Below, piece after piece: positions 7,647-13,861 of a stretch of 13,940 nucleotides of DNA. The stretch is taken from NCBI GenBank assembly GCA_937902565.1, contig CALFMX010000309.1:1-13940 (forward strand), read 5' to 3'. The notes beneath the pieces were generated by a model, which saw nothing but the letters and a program-made list of their open reading frames with translations, ran no database searches and was not told the DNA's origin. Positions within the stretch are counted from its first letter, which is position 1. Each line of letters opens with the position of its first letter. This stretch comes from an uncultured Spirochaetales bacterium (GTDB taxonomy: Bacteria; Spirochaetota; Spirochaetia; Sphaerochaetales; Sphaerochaetaceae). Position numbers and translations under genes: made by a program.

Positions 7647-8417
7647 TCAAGCCACCCCGAAGAATTCCTCCACAATTGCATTCAGCTGGTTAGCGATGAC
7701 TTGGAATTCGCGGTTCAAATCTAACGTCTTCACACTGATCCGGTTCCCACTCATGCGGTACCCAGCATCCGGCTGGATCATTTCATCGGTTCTAGCGTAG
7801 AGAAGCATCCCGGCCACTACGGAAGATGTATCACGAATGCTGGCAGTCCTGTTCTTCACGTACGTAAATATCTGATAGAGGTTACCCGAATGGATGGTAT
7901 TCTTATCATATTGGGACTGGGTGGAATGGGCCCAAAATTTGGCATCGATGATAAGAATCTTATCTTCGTACGACAGTGTAATATCGCTTTGCATTTTCGG
8001 GAGCATGGTCTCGACTCCGTCATCGAGCGCCCAGGGAATTTGAGAAGCGTTCGCCTTCAATTGAGGAAATTCCTTGTTGTAATATTCAAGGATGAATTTC
8101 TCATATAGGTGGAACATTTCCTTTTGATCCACGAAGGAGGCTAGTTTGTATGCTCCCCTGTCAGTTGTTAGGAGCATGCCCTCGATGATAAACTGGCAAA
8201 CCCCTAGCAACATTCGATAAAAGAACAGGGCTTCAACCCGGCCCTGTCCATCCTCCGCCTCGGAAAAAAATACACCAACGAGCGACTTGAGACCGCTTGC
8301 CGAATTGTCCTCGATCAAGGGTTCAGTAGTCCTCGATATGTCCATCTTAATTCCATCCTCAGCTTGAATCAAGACCAGACTTACGATACAGCCTTTGGAG
8401 TAAAGCAGAAGGATCAT
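7647..8417 (-). pseudogene. mcrC: McrC restriction-subunit remnant, C-terminal nuclease half
   Basis: The 256-residue reading matches the C-terminal half of McrC, the nuclease partner of the GTPase McrB in modification-dependent restriction. Family-typical stretches are LYEKFILEYYNKEFPQL and HSGNLYQIFTYVKNR. A PD-(D/E)xK-type active site is visible as SDITL with Asp145, then IIDAK with Asp158 and Lys160. Full-length McrC is about 350 residues. The N-terminal half, which would contact McrB, is missing, and the first 20 or so residues here are antisense to the istA tail, so the reading is chimeric. McrC similarity appears to start near 8350. No mcrB is present. It was probably cut by the IS21 insertion or a deletion next to it, and should be non-functional. 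Confidence 0.8.
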
Positions 8418-8486
8418 GATCAGCCGACCGTGTTCACCAGAGGTGCTGACTATTACAGCAGCTTTGGCAAGGGAGGTAAGAAATGA
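8397..8486 (+). pseudogene. istA: 3' tail of an IS21 istA gene
   Basis: A plus-strand reading ends HDQPTVFTRGADYYSSFGKG and then GKK before a TGA at 8484-8486. IstA proteins commonly end in a HxNIRGxxYY-type sequence, and this tail overlaps the istB start by the ATGA arrangement usual for IS21. Nearly all of the transposase, including its DDE domain, is absent. The exact left break against the McrC remnant cannot be seen and lies somewhere near 8350-8410. Confidence 0.7.
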
Positions 8487-9185
8487 TCAATGACGAATCC
8501 ATCAGAAAACTGAGAGAACTCAATCTTGCTGAAATTGTCGACATTCTTCACACACAACAAAATGACGTAGCCTTTGAAATTATGCCATTTGACGAAAGAA
8601 TGCAGTATATCATCGATTACGTCTATCAACTCAAGCAGGATGCGAGAATAAAACGGCTGACCAGAGCTGCACGCTTTCGTTATCCAAATGCTGACATCCA
8701 TTCGGTTCATTATGAAAATCGAGGTATCGACCGGAGTCTGCTGATGCAGCTCGGATCCTGCGCTTTTCTGAAACGCCAGCATAATGTTGCTTTCAGTGGC
8801 CCCACAGGTGCCGGAAAAACTTGGTTAGCATGTGCCATAGGGAAACAAGCTTGCAGAAACGGCTACAGAACTAAATATTATCGTATGCCAGAACTCCTCG
8901 AAGAATTTCTTCTGCAGGAGTCCAGAGTCGGTGGTCGGGGTAAACTGGTGAAGAAGCTGAAGCGGTATGACCTACTAATTATCGATGAATGGATGTCCTC
9001 AGCACTGGATGATAGTCAGGTTTCCTTCATTTTTGAGGTTATTGAATCCCGCTATCAGGAGGGTAGTACCATCTTCTGTACTCAATTCGACGAGTGGCTG
9101 GATAGACTCGGAGGAGGACCTCAGGCGGATGCTATCACTGATCGAATCGTTCACTCTACAATCTTCTTTGAGTCAGGAGGAATGA
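8483..9185 (+). pseudogene. istB: istB (IS21 helper ATPase), 5' part, split by IS110
   Basis: IstB is the AAA+ ATPase that assists the IS21 transposase. Visible motifs are Walker A GPTGAGKTW (residues 106-114), Walker B LLIIDEW (164-170) and the C-terminal AITDRIVHSTIFFESGGM. The reading reaches codon 234 and then runs into the IS110 left end, which adds IKSQ and a stop at 9199. The lost codons are found at 13742-13789 (NMRETMSTVRSQEFA, then stop). Joining GGAATG to AATATGAGA in frame restores a 249-aa protein, a normal IstB length. The ATPase core is intact, so the truncated form might fold, but without istA it has no partner here. Confidence 0.92.
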
Positions 9186-9195
9186 TAAAAAGTCA
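9185..9195 (+). repeat. IS110 left inverted repeat
   Basis: ATAAAAAGTCA is the exact inverse of TGACTTTTTAT at 13723-13733. The left copy sits right at the element border, while the right copy ends 9 bases inside the other border. Asymmetric subterminal repeats are known in the IS1111 branch of IS110. Confidence 0.6.
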
Positions 9196-9199
9196 GTAG

Positions 9200-9434
9200 G
9201 TGGTTACTGAGGCTCTGTCTGAAGGGTGTATCATCATAGATACACGGTTGGAAGACAGAGTAGGTGCAAGTTCGACATATTTGATGGTCGTAAGAGGCCG
9301 ATTAGGAGAATGAAGAGTTTGTACCGAATCATTCAATGGTCACCGTCAGCGATGACGGATAGGCCGGATAGGAGATTGGACGGAATCACCGAACGGAAGC
9401 TGTCTTGCCGACCAAAGCCAGAGGAGGCCTTGAG
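9200..9434 (+). ncRNA. Candidate bridge-RNA region of the IS110 left end
   Basis: This non-coding segment precedes the transposase ATG, where IS110-group elements encode their bridge RNA. Several foldable parts are visible. The first is a two-tier hairpin: outer stem CTCTGTCT/AGACAGAG (9213-9220 with 9253-9260), an asymmetric internal loop, and inner stem GTGTATC/GATACAC (9226-9232 with 9239-9245). Next come GAATGA/TCATTC (9308-9313 with 9329-9334) and CCGTCA/TGACGG closed by a GCGA tetraloop (9343-9358). Two imperfect copies of a GGCCG...TAGGAGA unit begin at 9296 and 9362 and could belong to the target- and donor-binding loops. The RNA ends are not known; the function is inferred from family knowledge and position. 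Confidence 0.5.
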
Positions 9435-9996
9435 ATGAGCAGAGAGCAGCGAGAAGAGAAGATTGGACAGTTGAGCGTAGGGGTCGACCTGCACAAGAGC
9501 CAGCTCACCATTTGTGTGATGAGAGAGGACGGGGAACTGGTGCAGGAAGGGATGTACCGGACCACGGCTGAGGGCTACCGGGCATTCGTGCAGAAGATGC
9601 ATGAGTGGGAGCAGGAGCTTGGATGCTCGGTCGCCATGGCGGTGGAGACCACCGGCAATGCACGGTACTTGAGGAACCGGATGGAAGCCGAGGGGTTCTC
9701 TGTGGTAGTGGTGAACACCAACAAGTTCAAGGTGATCAGCCAGAGCACCAAGAAGAACGACAGGGGGGATGCTGCGACGCTGGCCTACTACCTGGGCAAG
9801 GACATGCTGCCGGAAAGCCACCTGGCGGACCAGAGCAGCGAGGAGCTCAGGAGGATGATCAAGTGCAGGAGCCTTTTGGTGAGCAGCATGGTGAAGATGA
9901 AGAACCAGATCCACGGGATGCTGCTCGGCTCCGGGATCACGACCAAGGCAGCCCAGCTGCAGAGCAATAAAAAGCGGCAGGCCCTGGTGAAAGATC
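9435..9996 (+). pseudogene. IS110 transposase, N-terminal part (DEDD domain)
   Basis: This part encodes the RuvC-like DEDD catalytic domain of an IS110-family recombinase: VGVDLHKSQ (Asp18), AVETTGN (Glu71), and NDRGDAATLA (Asp109, Asp112). The ATG at 9435 follows AGGAGG by 7 bases; a longer in-frame reading from 9405 lacks a ribosome site. The IS66 insertion cuts the gene after the first base of codon 188, and the reading then runs 32 bases into IS66 to a stop at 10028. Removing IS66 and one duplication joins VKD to LADQGFTEA in frame, giving a 377-aa protein. The separated N-part lacks the C-terminal Tnp domain needed for recombination. Confidence 0.93.
9989..9996 (+). repeat. IS66 target-site duplication, left copy
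   Basis: GAAAGATC directly precedes the IS66 left end and is repeated exactly after the right end at 13087-13094. It derives from the IS110 transposase codons around Lys186-Asp187. Confidence 0.95.
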
Positions 9997-10021
9997 GTAA
10001 CAGTCAAACCAACAACGCACT
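9997..10021 (+). repeat. IS66 left terminal inverted repeat
   Basis: A 25-base terminal repeat starting GTAACAGTC. It differs from the complement of the right repeat only at base 14 (C here, A on the right). The GTAA start is typical of IS66. Confidence 0.93.
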
Positions 10022-10067
10022 GATATGAAGAACCCAGCACCGATAGACTCGTATCCGGAGGTGCAAA

Positions 10068-10262
10068 ATGGAAACCAACAAGAAGCCTGAGCAATACAAG
10101 GTTGAGATCATCGGTTCCGTCAAACGTGGCCGGGGAAGACCAAGGAAGCGGTTTGACCCTATTCCTTGGAACAGGTCGGATCTATATCGGTTCTGCCTTG
10201 CCGGGAAAGTTATCGTCGATGAAGAAGGAAAGATCAGGATCGAGGAGGCAGCCAATGCTTGA
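10068..10262 (+). CDS. tnpA: IS66 TnpA-position protein with AT-hook-like motif
   Basis: A 64-aa protein in the tnpA position. It follows GGAGG by 6 bases and overlaps tnpB by 8 bases, suggesting translational coupling. It is shorter than usual IS66 TnpA proteins (roughly 90-130 aa) and lacks an obvious helix-turn-helix. Its centre reads VKRGRGRPRKRFDP (about residues 18-31), with the GRP core of an AT-hook, a minor-groove DNA-binding motif. The C-terminal part contains WNRSDLYRFCLAGKVIVDEEGKI. It probably binds element DNA or helps regulate transposition. The family label rests on position. Confidence 0.7.
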   Translation: METNKKPEQYKVEIIGSVKRGRGRPRKRFDPIPWNRSDLYRFCLAGKVIVDEEGKIRIEEAANA

Positions 10263-10617
10263 CATGAGCGGCATCCCGATCTATCTGCTACCTGGATTTT
10301 CAGATTTAAGACGCGGTATCAACGGATTCGTGTCGGTCATCACCAACATCATGGAGATGGACGTCACCCTGGGAGGGTTGTACATCTTCTGCGGCAGGAG
10401 GCGTGACAGCATCAAGTGCGTCATGTGGGACAAGACCGGGTTCCTGCTGCTGCAGAAGAAACTGGTGGGCGGCTACACCTTCGCCTGGCCGAACACCGAG
10501 GAGAAGGTGAGGGAAATCAGTGGTGAGGATCTGCTTGCAATGCTTGACGGCATAGACATTTTCCGCCGCTTCACCCCCTGGGAGAATGTGCGGATGAGAC
10601 CCGGGAAAGCGGTCTGA
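10255..10617 (+). CDS. tnpB: IS66 family TnpB accessory protein
   Basis: A 120-aa TnpB, the small IS66 accessory protein required with TnpA and TnpC for transposition; its biochemical role is unknown. The family pattern is clear: YLLPGFSDLRRGINGF near the N-terminus, then GGLYIFCGRRRDSIKCVMWD, GFLLLQKKLVGGYTFAWP and LLAMLDGIDIFRR. I chose the ATG at 10255, 6 bases after AGGAGG; the reading frame is open further upstream but overlaps tnpA. The length is normal for the family. Confidence 0.93.
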   Translation: MLDMSGIPIYLLPGFSDLRRGINGFVSVITNIMEMDVTLGGLYIFCGRRRDSIKCVMWDKTGFLLLQKKLVGGYTFAWPNTEEKVREISGEDLLAMLDGIDIFRRFTPWENVRMRPGKAV

Positions 10618-10679
10618 AAGTGCACCTAATTACCTACAAGTACTGTACTTAAACCCTTGTTTCTGCTATACTCATCCCC

Positions 10680-12338
10680 ATGAGAAGCAAGGGTGACAGG
10701 AAGTCGAAGACGGTCGAGATCATGGTTGACGGGCTGAAAAGCCCGGCTTCGGTGCCCGCCGCCGTCACCCCCACCAGGGACATGAGCTTCGAGCAGATCA
10801 GCCTCATGTTCTCCCAGATGCAGCAGATGATGATGCAGTTGCACATGACGCTCAACCTGCTCATCCAGAAACAGTTCGGCAGGTCCAGCGAACAGATGCA
10901 ACAGAACCCGGACTGGCAGACGCTGCCCTTGTTCGCCCCCGAGATGCTGCCCCAGCAAGCGGCACCCCAGCAAGAGGAGCCTGCAAGCCAACAGGCCGAA
11001 AAAGAACGAAAGAAGAGCACCGGAAGGAATCCCCTTTCGGGAGCCTCCCACATGGTAAGCTTGGTCAACGACGTCGATGCATCGGTTCTCGACGAATACC
11101 GCAGCAGGGGCTATTCGGTACGCCCTATGCCGTCAACCTACACCTCGTACTTCCAGCGCATCAACGCCGTCATCCTGGTCGAGGTAGAGAACCGCAAGTA
11201 TACGGTGAAAGGCAAAGACGAGGAGCTCGTGCTCAGTGCACAAGCAGCACGGCGCTTCCTTCCCAAGACCAAGGTGGGCGAACTGCTGCTGGCTGAGATC
11301 GCCTACCAGAAATACGGGCTGCACGTTCCGCACAACCGGCTGAGCAAGGCCCTCGGCCTTGACGGCATCGACATCAGCAGGCAGGACATGAGCAACTACG
11401 GTCTGGCGATCCTCGAACGCATCAAGGCCGCCGATGAATCGTTCAAGGCGAAGGTGCTCGCACAAGCTGCTCTTTACATGGATGAAACTACTACCAAAAA
11501 GCAGGGTTCGGAGAAGACGAAGAACTACATGTGGGCGGTGTGCAACGAGAACCTCGCCTGGTACCGGTATTTCGACGACAGGAGCGGTGGACCGCCGCTG
11601 TCGATGTTCGCCGACTACACCGGATGGGTGATGGCCGACGGTTACGGAGCCTATGATTCCCACCTTGGCAAGGCCCACAGGTGCGTCTGTCTCGCCCATG
11701 TGGCAAGACGGTTCAAGGATTGTGAGAAAATCACCAAGGACCACAACCTTGCAGGTCCCGCCATCGCCTGGATTGCCAAGCTGTACAAGATCGACTCCCA
11801 GCTTCGGGCACGACTTGCCGCAGGCGAGATCTCCAAGGAGGCATTCATAGAAGAAAGGAAAGCCCTTTCGACGCCGATCCTCAACGACTTCCACGCCTGG
11901 CTTGAGAATGCGGCCCTCACCACCGCCCTGGTCAACCTGGTGCAGAAACGGGCGGTCTCCTATGCCCTCAACCAGTGGGACAAGGTCCTGCTTTCCTTCG
12001 AGAATGCAGAGCTGAAAATCGATAACAACGACTGCGAGCAATCTATTCGAGTCTACGTCCAGGGACGCAAGAACTGGGTGAACCACGGCAGCGATGACGG
12101 TGCCGGTGCTTCCTGTCTGCTCTACAGCCTCATAGAGACTGCCAAGAGACAGGGATTGAATCCCCGCAATTATCTTGCCTATCTCTTCATGCAGGCTGCC
12201 AGGTACGACAACCTTGAGCTCACCGACGAGCAGATCGAGCCGTTGATGCCTTGGAACGTGAAGCCGGAGGACCTGCAGATTGTCACCGATGAGATGAGCA
12301 TGCTCTCCCAGGCCATGAGGCCGATAGAGAACAACTGA
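10680..12338 (+). CDS. tnpC: IS66 family transposase TnpC
   Basis: A 552-aa DDE transposase. Catalytic residues are Asp268 (ALYMDETTT), Asp320 (VMADGYGAYDS) and Glu453 (NNDCEQSIRVYVQGRKNW). Around residues 36-75 lies a helical, Met/Gln/Leu-rich stretch ending QFGRSSEQM, matching the coiled-coil leader of the family. A Gln-rich linker follows. The usual CxxC zinc finger before the catalytic domain is absent; the first Cys is residue 288. The ATG at 10680 has no good ribosome site; an ATG at 10782, just before MSFEQISLMF and after AGGGA, is a possible alternative giving 518 aa. Residues 474-507 resemble the IS66 C-terminal domain. Confidence 0.93.
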   Translation: MRSKGDRKSKTVEIMVDGLKSPASVPAAVTPTRDMSFEQISLMFSQMQQMMMQLHMTLNLLIQKQFGRSSEQMQQNPDWQTLPLFAPEMLPQQAAPQQEEPASQQAEKERKKSTGRNPLSGASHMVSLVNDVDASVLDEYRSRGYSVRPMPSTYTSYFQRINAVILVEVENRKYTVKGKDEELVLSAQAARRFLPKTKVGELLLAEIAYQKYGLHVPHNRLSKALGLDGIDISRQDMSNYGLAILERIKAADESFKAKVLAQAALYMDETTTKKQGSEKTKNYMWAVCNENLAWYRYFDDRSGGPPLSMFADYTGWVMADGYGAYDSHLGKAHRCVCLAHVARRFKDCEKITKDHNLAGPAIAWIAKLYKIDSQLRARLAAGEISKEAFIEERKALSTPILNDFHAWLENAALTTALVNLVQKRAVSYALNQWDKVLLSFENAELKIDNNDCEQSIRVYVQGRKNWVNHGSDDGAGASCLLYSLIETAKRQGLNPRNYLAYLFMQAARYDNLELTDEQIEPLMPWNVKPEDLQIVTDEMSMLSQAMRPIENN

Positions 12339-13061
12339 TTCCTGATCATCATAAGATTGAAATTCACGCATCTCACACTCCGGCCCCAATCATATCGGGT
12401 AGAGGAGTGTCAGGTTAGTGAGTTCAACGGAGCACCCCGGCCACTTGACCTGAGCAAAGCCTACCACTGAACTATGCAATCCCTGCCAGTAAAAGCTAAC
12501 CACAGGGTTACTGGGAAGTATCGGGGTTTGGCTGAATGTATGGAACGCAGCGCTTGTCCTTCAAGTCTCAGCATACAAGAAGACGCTGTAACCCTCTCGA
12601 GTATTGCTTGGCCCAAGGCAACAGTACCTATTGCCTTTGCCCAATTCTCTTCCGGTCGTGATTTCTCTAATTCATTCGCAGTATAAAATACAGGGAGCAG
12701 ATAGCTCTGGCCACGAATACCTTCCTGGTGGCAATGAAGGAGTTTCCTCAGACCCTCGTGGGTGACATCCTCTGAAACTGGGAGTTCCAATCTTCTTTTT
12801 TCGCTTGTTTGATGCAGAGGGCGTCTGCATCCCTAGGGCAGCATAGGCCTGTTGCAATCGATTGCTGGATAAGTCCCTCCGCAATACAAATGCAGGATTT
12901 CCTTGAAATTGATCATAATTGACTTCATTGGAATGATATCTGCATGCCATGCATGCATATTCAAGGTTTATCATCACTCGGTTACTACTGGTAGGGTTTT
13001 CTCCGTTGAGTGGATGGGTTTTTACCGGTCAAATGGCTGGTAACCGTCAGCGAACTCAGTT
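12339..13061. other. IS66 tail of about 720 bp after tnpC
   Basis: This stretch lies inside the terminal repeats but beyond tnpC, where most IS66 elements have little DNA. It holds a hairpin (ACACTCC at 12375-12381 with GGAGTGT at 12404-12410) and a minus-strand split reading frame. Plus-strand readings here look like shadows. It also contains ACCGTCAGCGA at 13043-13053, the same 11 bases found in the IS110 left end at 9342-9352. It may be a passenger segment. Confidence 0.5.
12461..12977 (-). pseudogene. Possible frameshifted passenger gene in the IS66 tail
   Basis: Two overlapping minus-strand frames look like one protein of about 170 residues. The first begins at an ATG at 12977 or 12974 (INLEYACMACRYHSNEV, then FVLRRDLSSNRLQQAYAALG). 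The second continues as RRLELPVSEDVTHEGLRKLL and LPVFYTANELEKSRPEENW to a stop at 12461. They meet at a run of A residues in CGAAAAAAGAAG (around 12795-12804 on the plus strand), where a one-base slip would join them. I do not recognise a family; one CxxC pair is present near the N-terminus. There is no convincing ribosome site. It could be a decayed passenger gene or chance open frames. Confidence 0.35.
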
Positions 13062-13086
13062 AGTGCGTTGTTTGTTTGACTGTTAC
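13062..13086 (-). repeat. IS66 right terminal inverted repeat
   Basis: The inverse of the left repeat with one mismatch, ending in GACTGTTAC at the junction with the duplicated target. Confidence 0.93.
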
Positions 13087-13094
13087 GAAAGATC
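13087..13094 (+). repeat. IS66 target-site duplication, right copy
   Basis: GAAAGATC follows the IS66 right end and is identical to 9989-9996. Perfect identity suggests the insertion is fairly recent. Confidence 0.95.
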
Positions 13095-13666
13095 TCGCGG
13101 ATCAAGGTTTTACAGAGGCCGCCGCATCACTCGAGGTGATACTTGGCAATATAGAAGGTGTGCAGGAGCAAATCAAGGTCCTGGAGAAACGCCTTCACGA
13201 GATGGCCAGGGACGACGAGGATGTGGATTTGCTGATGAGCATCCCGGGTGTTGGGTTTCTCACAGCCAGTACGATTGCCGCCTACACCAAGGACATGGAC
13301 AAGAGGTTCTGCGGGGATTTCAAGCGGTTCGCCTCGTACGTGGGCATTGTGCCCTCGGTACACAACTCCAACGAGAGGGTGCACATGGGCAGGATAACCA
13401 AGCACGGCCCGCAGGAACTGAGGACTGCACTCGTGCAGGCGACGATGGGCATGATACGGCTCTCCAAGATAACCGGTGAATGGAGGCTGATGACCGATTA
13501 CCGGGCAATGAAGACGGGCAAGGGTTCCGGCAAGTCAATCATTGCAACGACCAGGAAATTGGCGAGAATCATCTTTGCCATGCTCCACAACAGGGAACCG
13601 TTCAATCCAGCCTTGATGGTGAGGGACAAGTGTCTGTTCACCGTCGAGGAGGTCATAGGGGCTTGA
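13095..13666 (+). pseudogene. IS110 transposase, C-terminal part
   Basis: The downstream part of the split transposase carries the IS116/IS110/IS902 C-terminal domain: a coiled helical stretch (GVQEQIKVLEKRLHEMA), LLMSIPGVGFLTASTIAAY, then FKRFASYVGIVPS and GRITKHGPQELRTALVQA. At the conserved G-R-I-[ST]-K position this copy has Thr; whether that matters for catalysis is uncertain. A start within the IS66 right end (TTG at 13076) would allow an in-frame fragment, but no ribosome site supports it. It ends at the TGA 13664-13666. Confidence 0.92.
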
Positions 13667-13672
13667 CTTGAC

Positions 13673-13740
13673 AGCTCCTATAGTAAAACAAACAAAGGTT
13701 AGCAGTTTCCTAACTTTACTGTTGACTTTTTATAGGAGCT
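13673..13740 (+). other. Long hairpin at the IS110 right end
   Basis: AGCTCCTATA (13673-13682) and TATAGGAGCT (13731-13740) are perfect 10-base inverse copies 48 bases apart. A smaller inner stem, GTTAG/CTAAC, lies within the loop. It starts 6 bases after the transposase stop and fills almost the whole right end. Its right arm lies a few bases from the recombination border, so it includes the presumed donor sequence. Confidence 0.6.
13723..13733 (-). repeat. IS110 right subterminal inverted repeat
   Basis: TGACTTTTTAT, the exact inverse of 9185-9195, located 9 bases inside the right border. It overlaps a TTGACT box at 13722-13727 that resembles an outward-facing -35 element. Confidence 0.6.
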
Positions 13741-13741
13741 C

Positions 13742-13789
13742 AATATGAGAGAAACGATGAGTACCGTACGATCCCAGGAATTCGCCTGA
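13742..13789 (+). pseudogene. istB: istB 3' end, displaced by IS110
   Basis: AAT ATG AGA GAA and the following codons encode NMRETMSTVRSQEFA and a TGA. IstB proteins commonly end with a short xxNMRE-type tail after the SGG/CGG turn, and this continues the 5' part at 9185 in frame. It is the key evidence for the IS110 borders. Confidence 0.88.
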
Positions 13790-13795
13790 TTCAGG

Positions 13796-13861
13796 CGGTG
13801 CTAAATTTGCGAAGCACCGGTGCTGGCTTACGCTACCATCGGTGCTATTGCGTGCGAATAT
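13796..13861 (+). repeat. IS21 right-end direct repeats, 22-base period
   Basis: The word CGGTGCT occurs at 13796, 13818 and 13840, exactly 22 bases apart, each followed by a T/G/C-rich segment containing a GCG-like word. The middle copy is part of the palindrome AGCACCGGTGCT. IS21 elements are known to have multiple terminal repeats bound by the transposase, and this array begins 6 bases after the istB stop. From 13862 to the window end I see no gene. Confidence 0.65.

Larger units (their letters stand above)
9997..13086 (+). mobile_element. IS66-family element, 3090 bp, inserted in IS110 transposase
   Basis: Both ends are exact. The inverted repeats at 9997-10021 and 13062-13086 match at 24 of 25 bases and begin GTAACAGTCAAAC. 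The element is flanked by perfect 8-bp duplications, GAAAGATC, the IS66 hallmark. It encodes tnpA, tnpB and tnpC in the usual order, all apparently intact, so it may be active. At 3090 bp it is longer than the usual roughly 2.5-2.7 kb because about 720 bp follow tnpC before the right repeat. Confidence 0.95.
9186..13742 (+). mobile_element. IS110-family element inserted in istB, split by IS66
   Basis: The borders are inferred from the istB reconstruction: istB sequence stops matching after GGAATGA (9185) and resumes at AATATGAGA (13742). Without the IS66 and one 8-bp duplication the element would be about 1459 bp, a normal IS110 size. It has a roughly 249-base structured left end, one DEDD transposase gene and a short right end. 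No target duplication is seen, as expected for IS110. The crossover is certain to within about 2 bases; a shared core dinucleotide cannot be assigned without an uninterrupted IS21 copy. Confidence 0.88.
8397..13861 (+). mobile_element. IS21-family remnant hosting IS110 and IS66
   Basis: The remnant consists of the istA tail, istB in two pieces, and right-end DNA after 13789. The right end carries three direct repeats of a CGGTGCT core every 22 bases, like the multiple terminal repeats known in IS21 elements. The left end and almost all of istA are gone, so it cannot move by itself. The right terminus is not located; it may lie after 13861 or beyond the window. The element interrupts or borders the McrC remnant. 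Confidence 0.75.

Noticed and set aside
9333..10094. 253-codon minus-strand open frame
   Set aside because: Antisense to the IS110 transposase and left end, and crosses the IS66 junction, so it cannot be an ancestral gene.
10638..10650. AAGTAC/GTACTT palindrome between tnpB and tnpC
   Set aside because: Short, with no T-run and no clear promoter pairing; no function can be supported.
11133..12389. 418-codon minus-strand open frame
   Set aside because: Exactly antisense to tnpC, which has clear IS66 motifs; the translated sequence is Gly/Val/Leu-rich without domain features.
12474..12686. 70-codon plus-strand frame in the IS66 tail
   Set aside because: Antisense to the better-looking minus frame and lacks any start signal.
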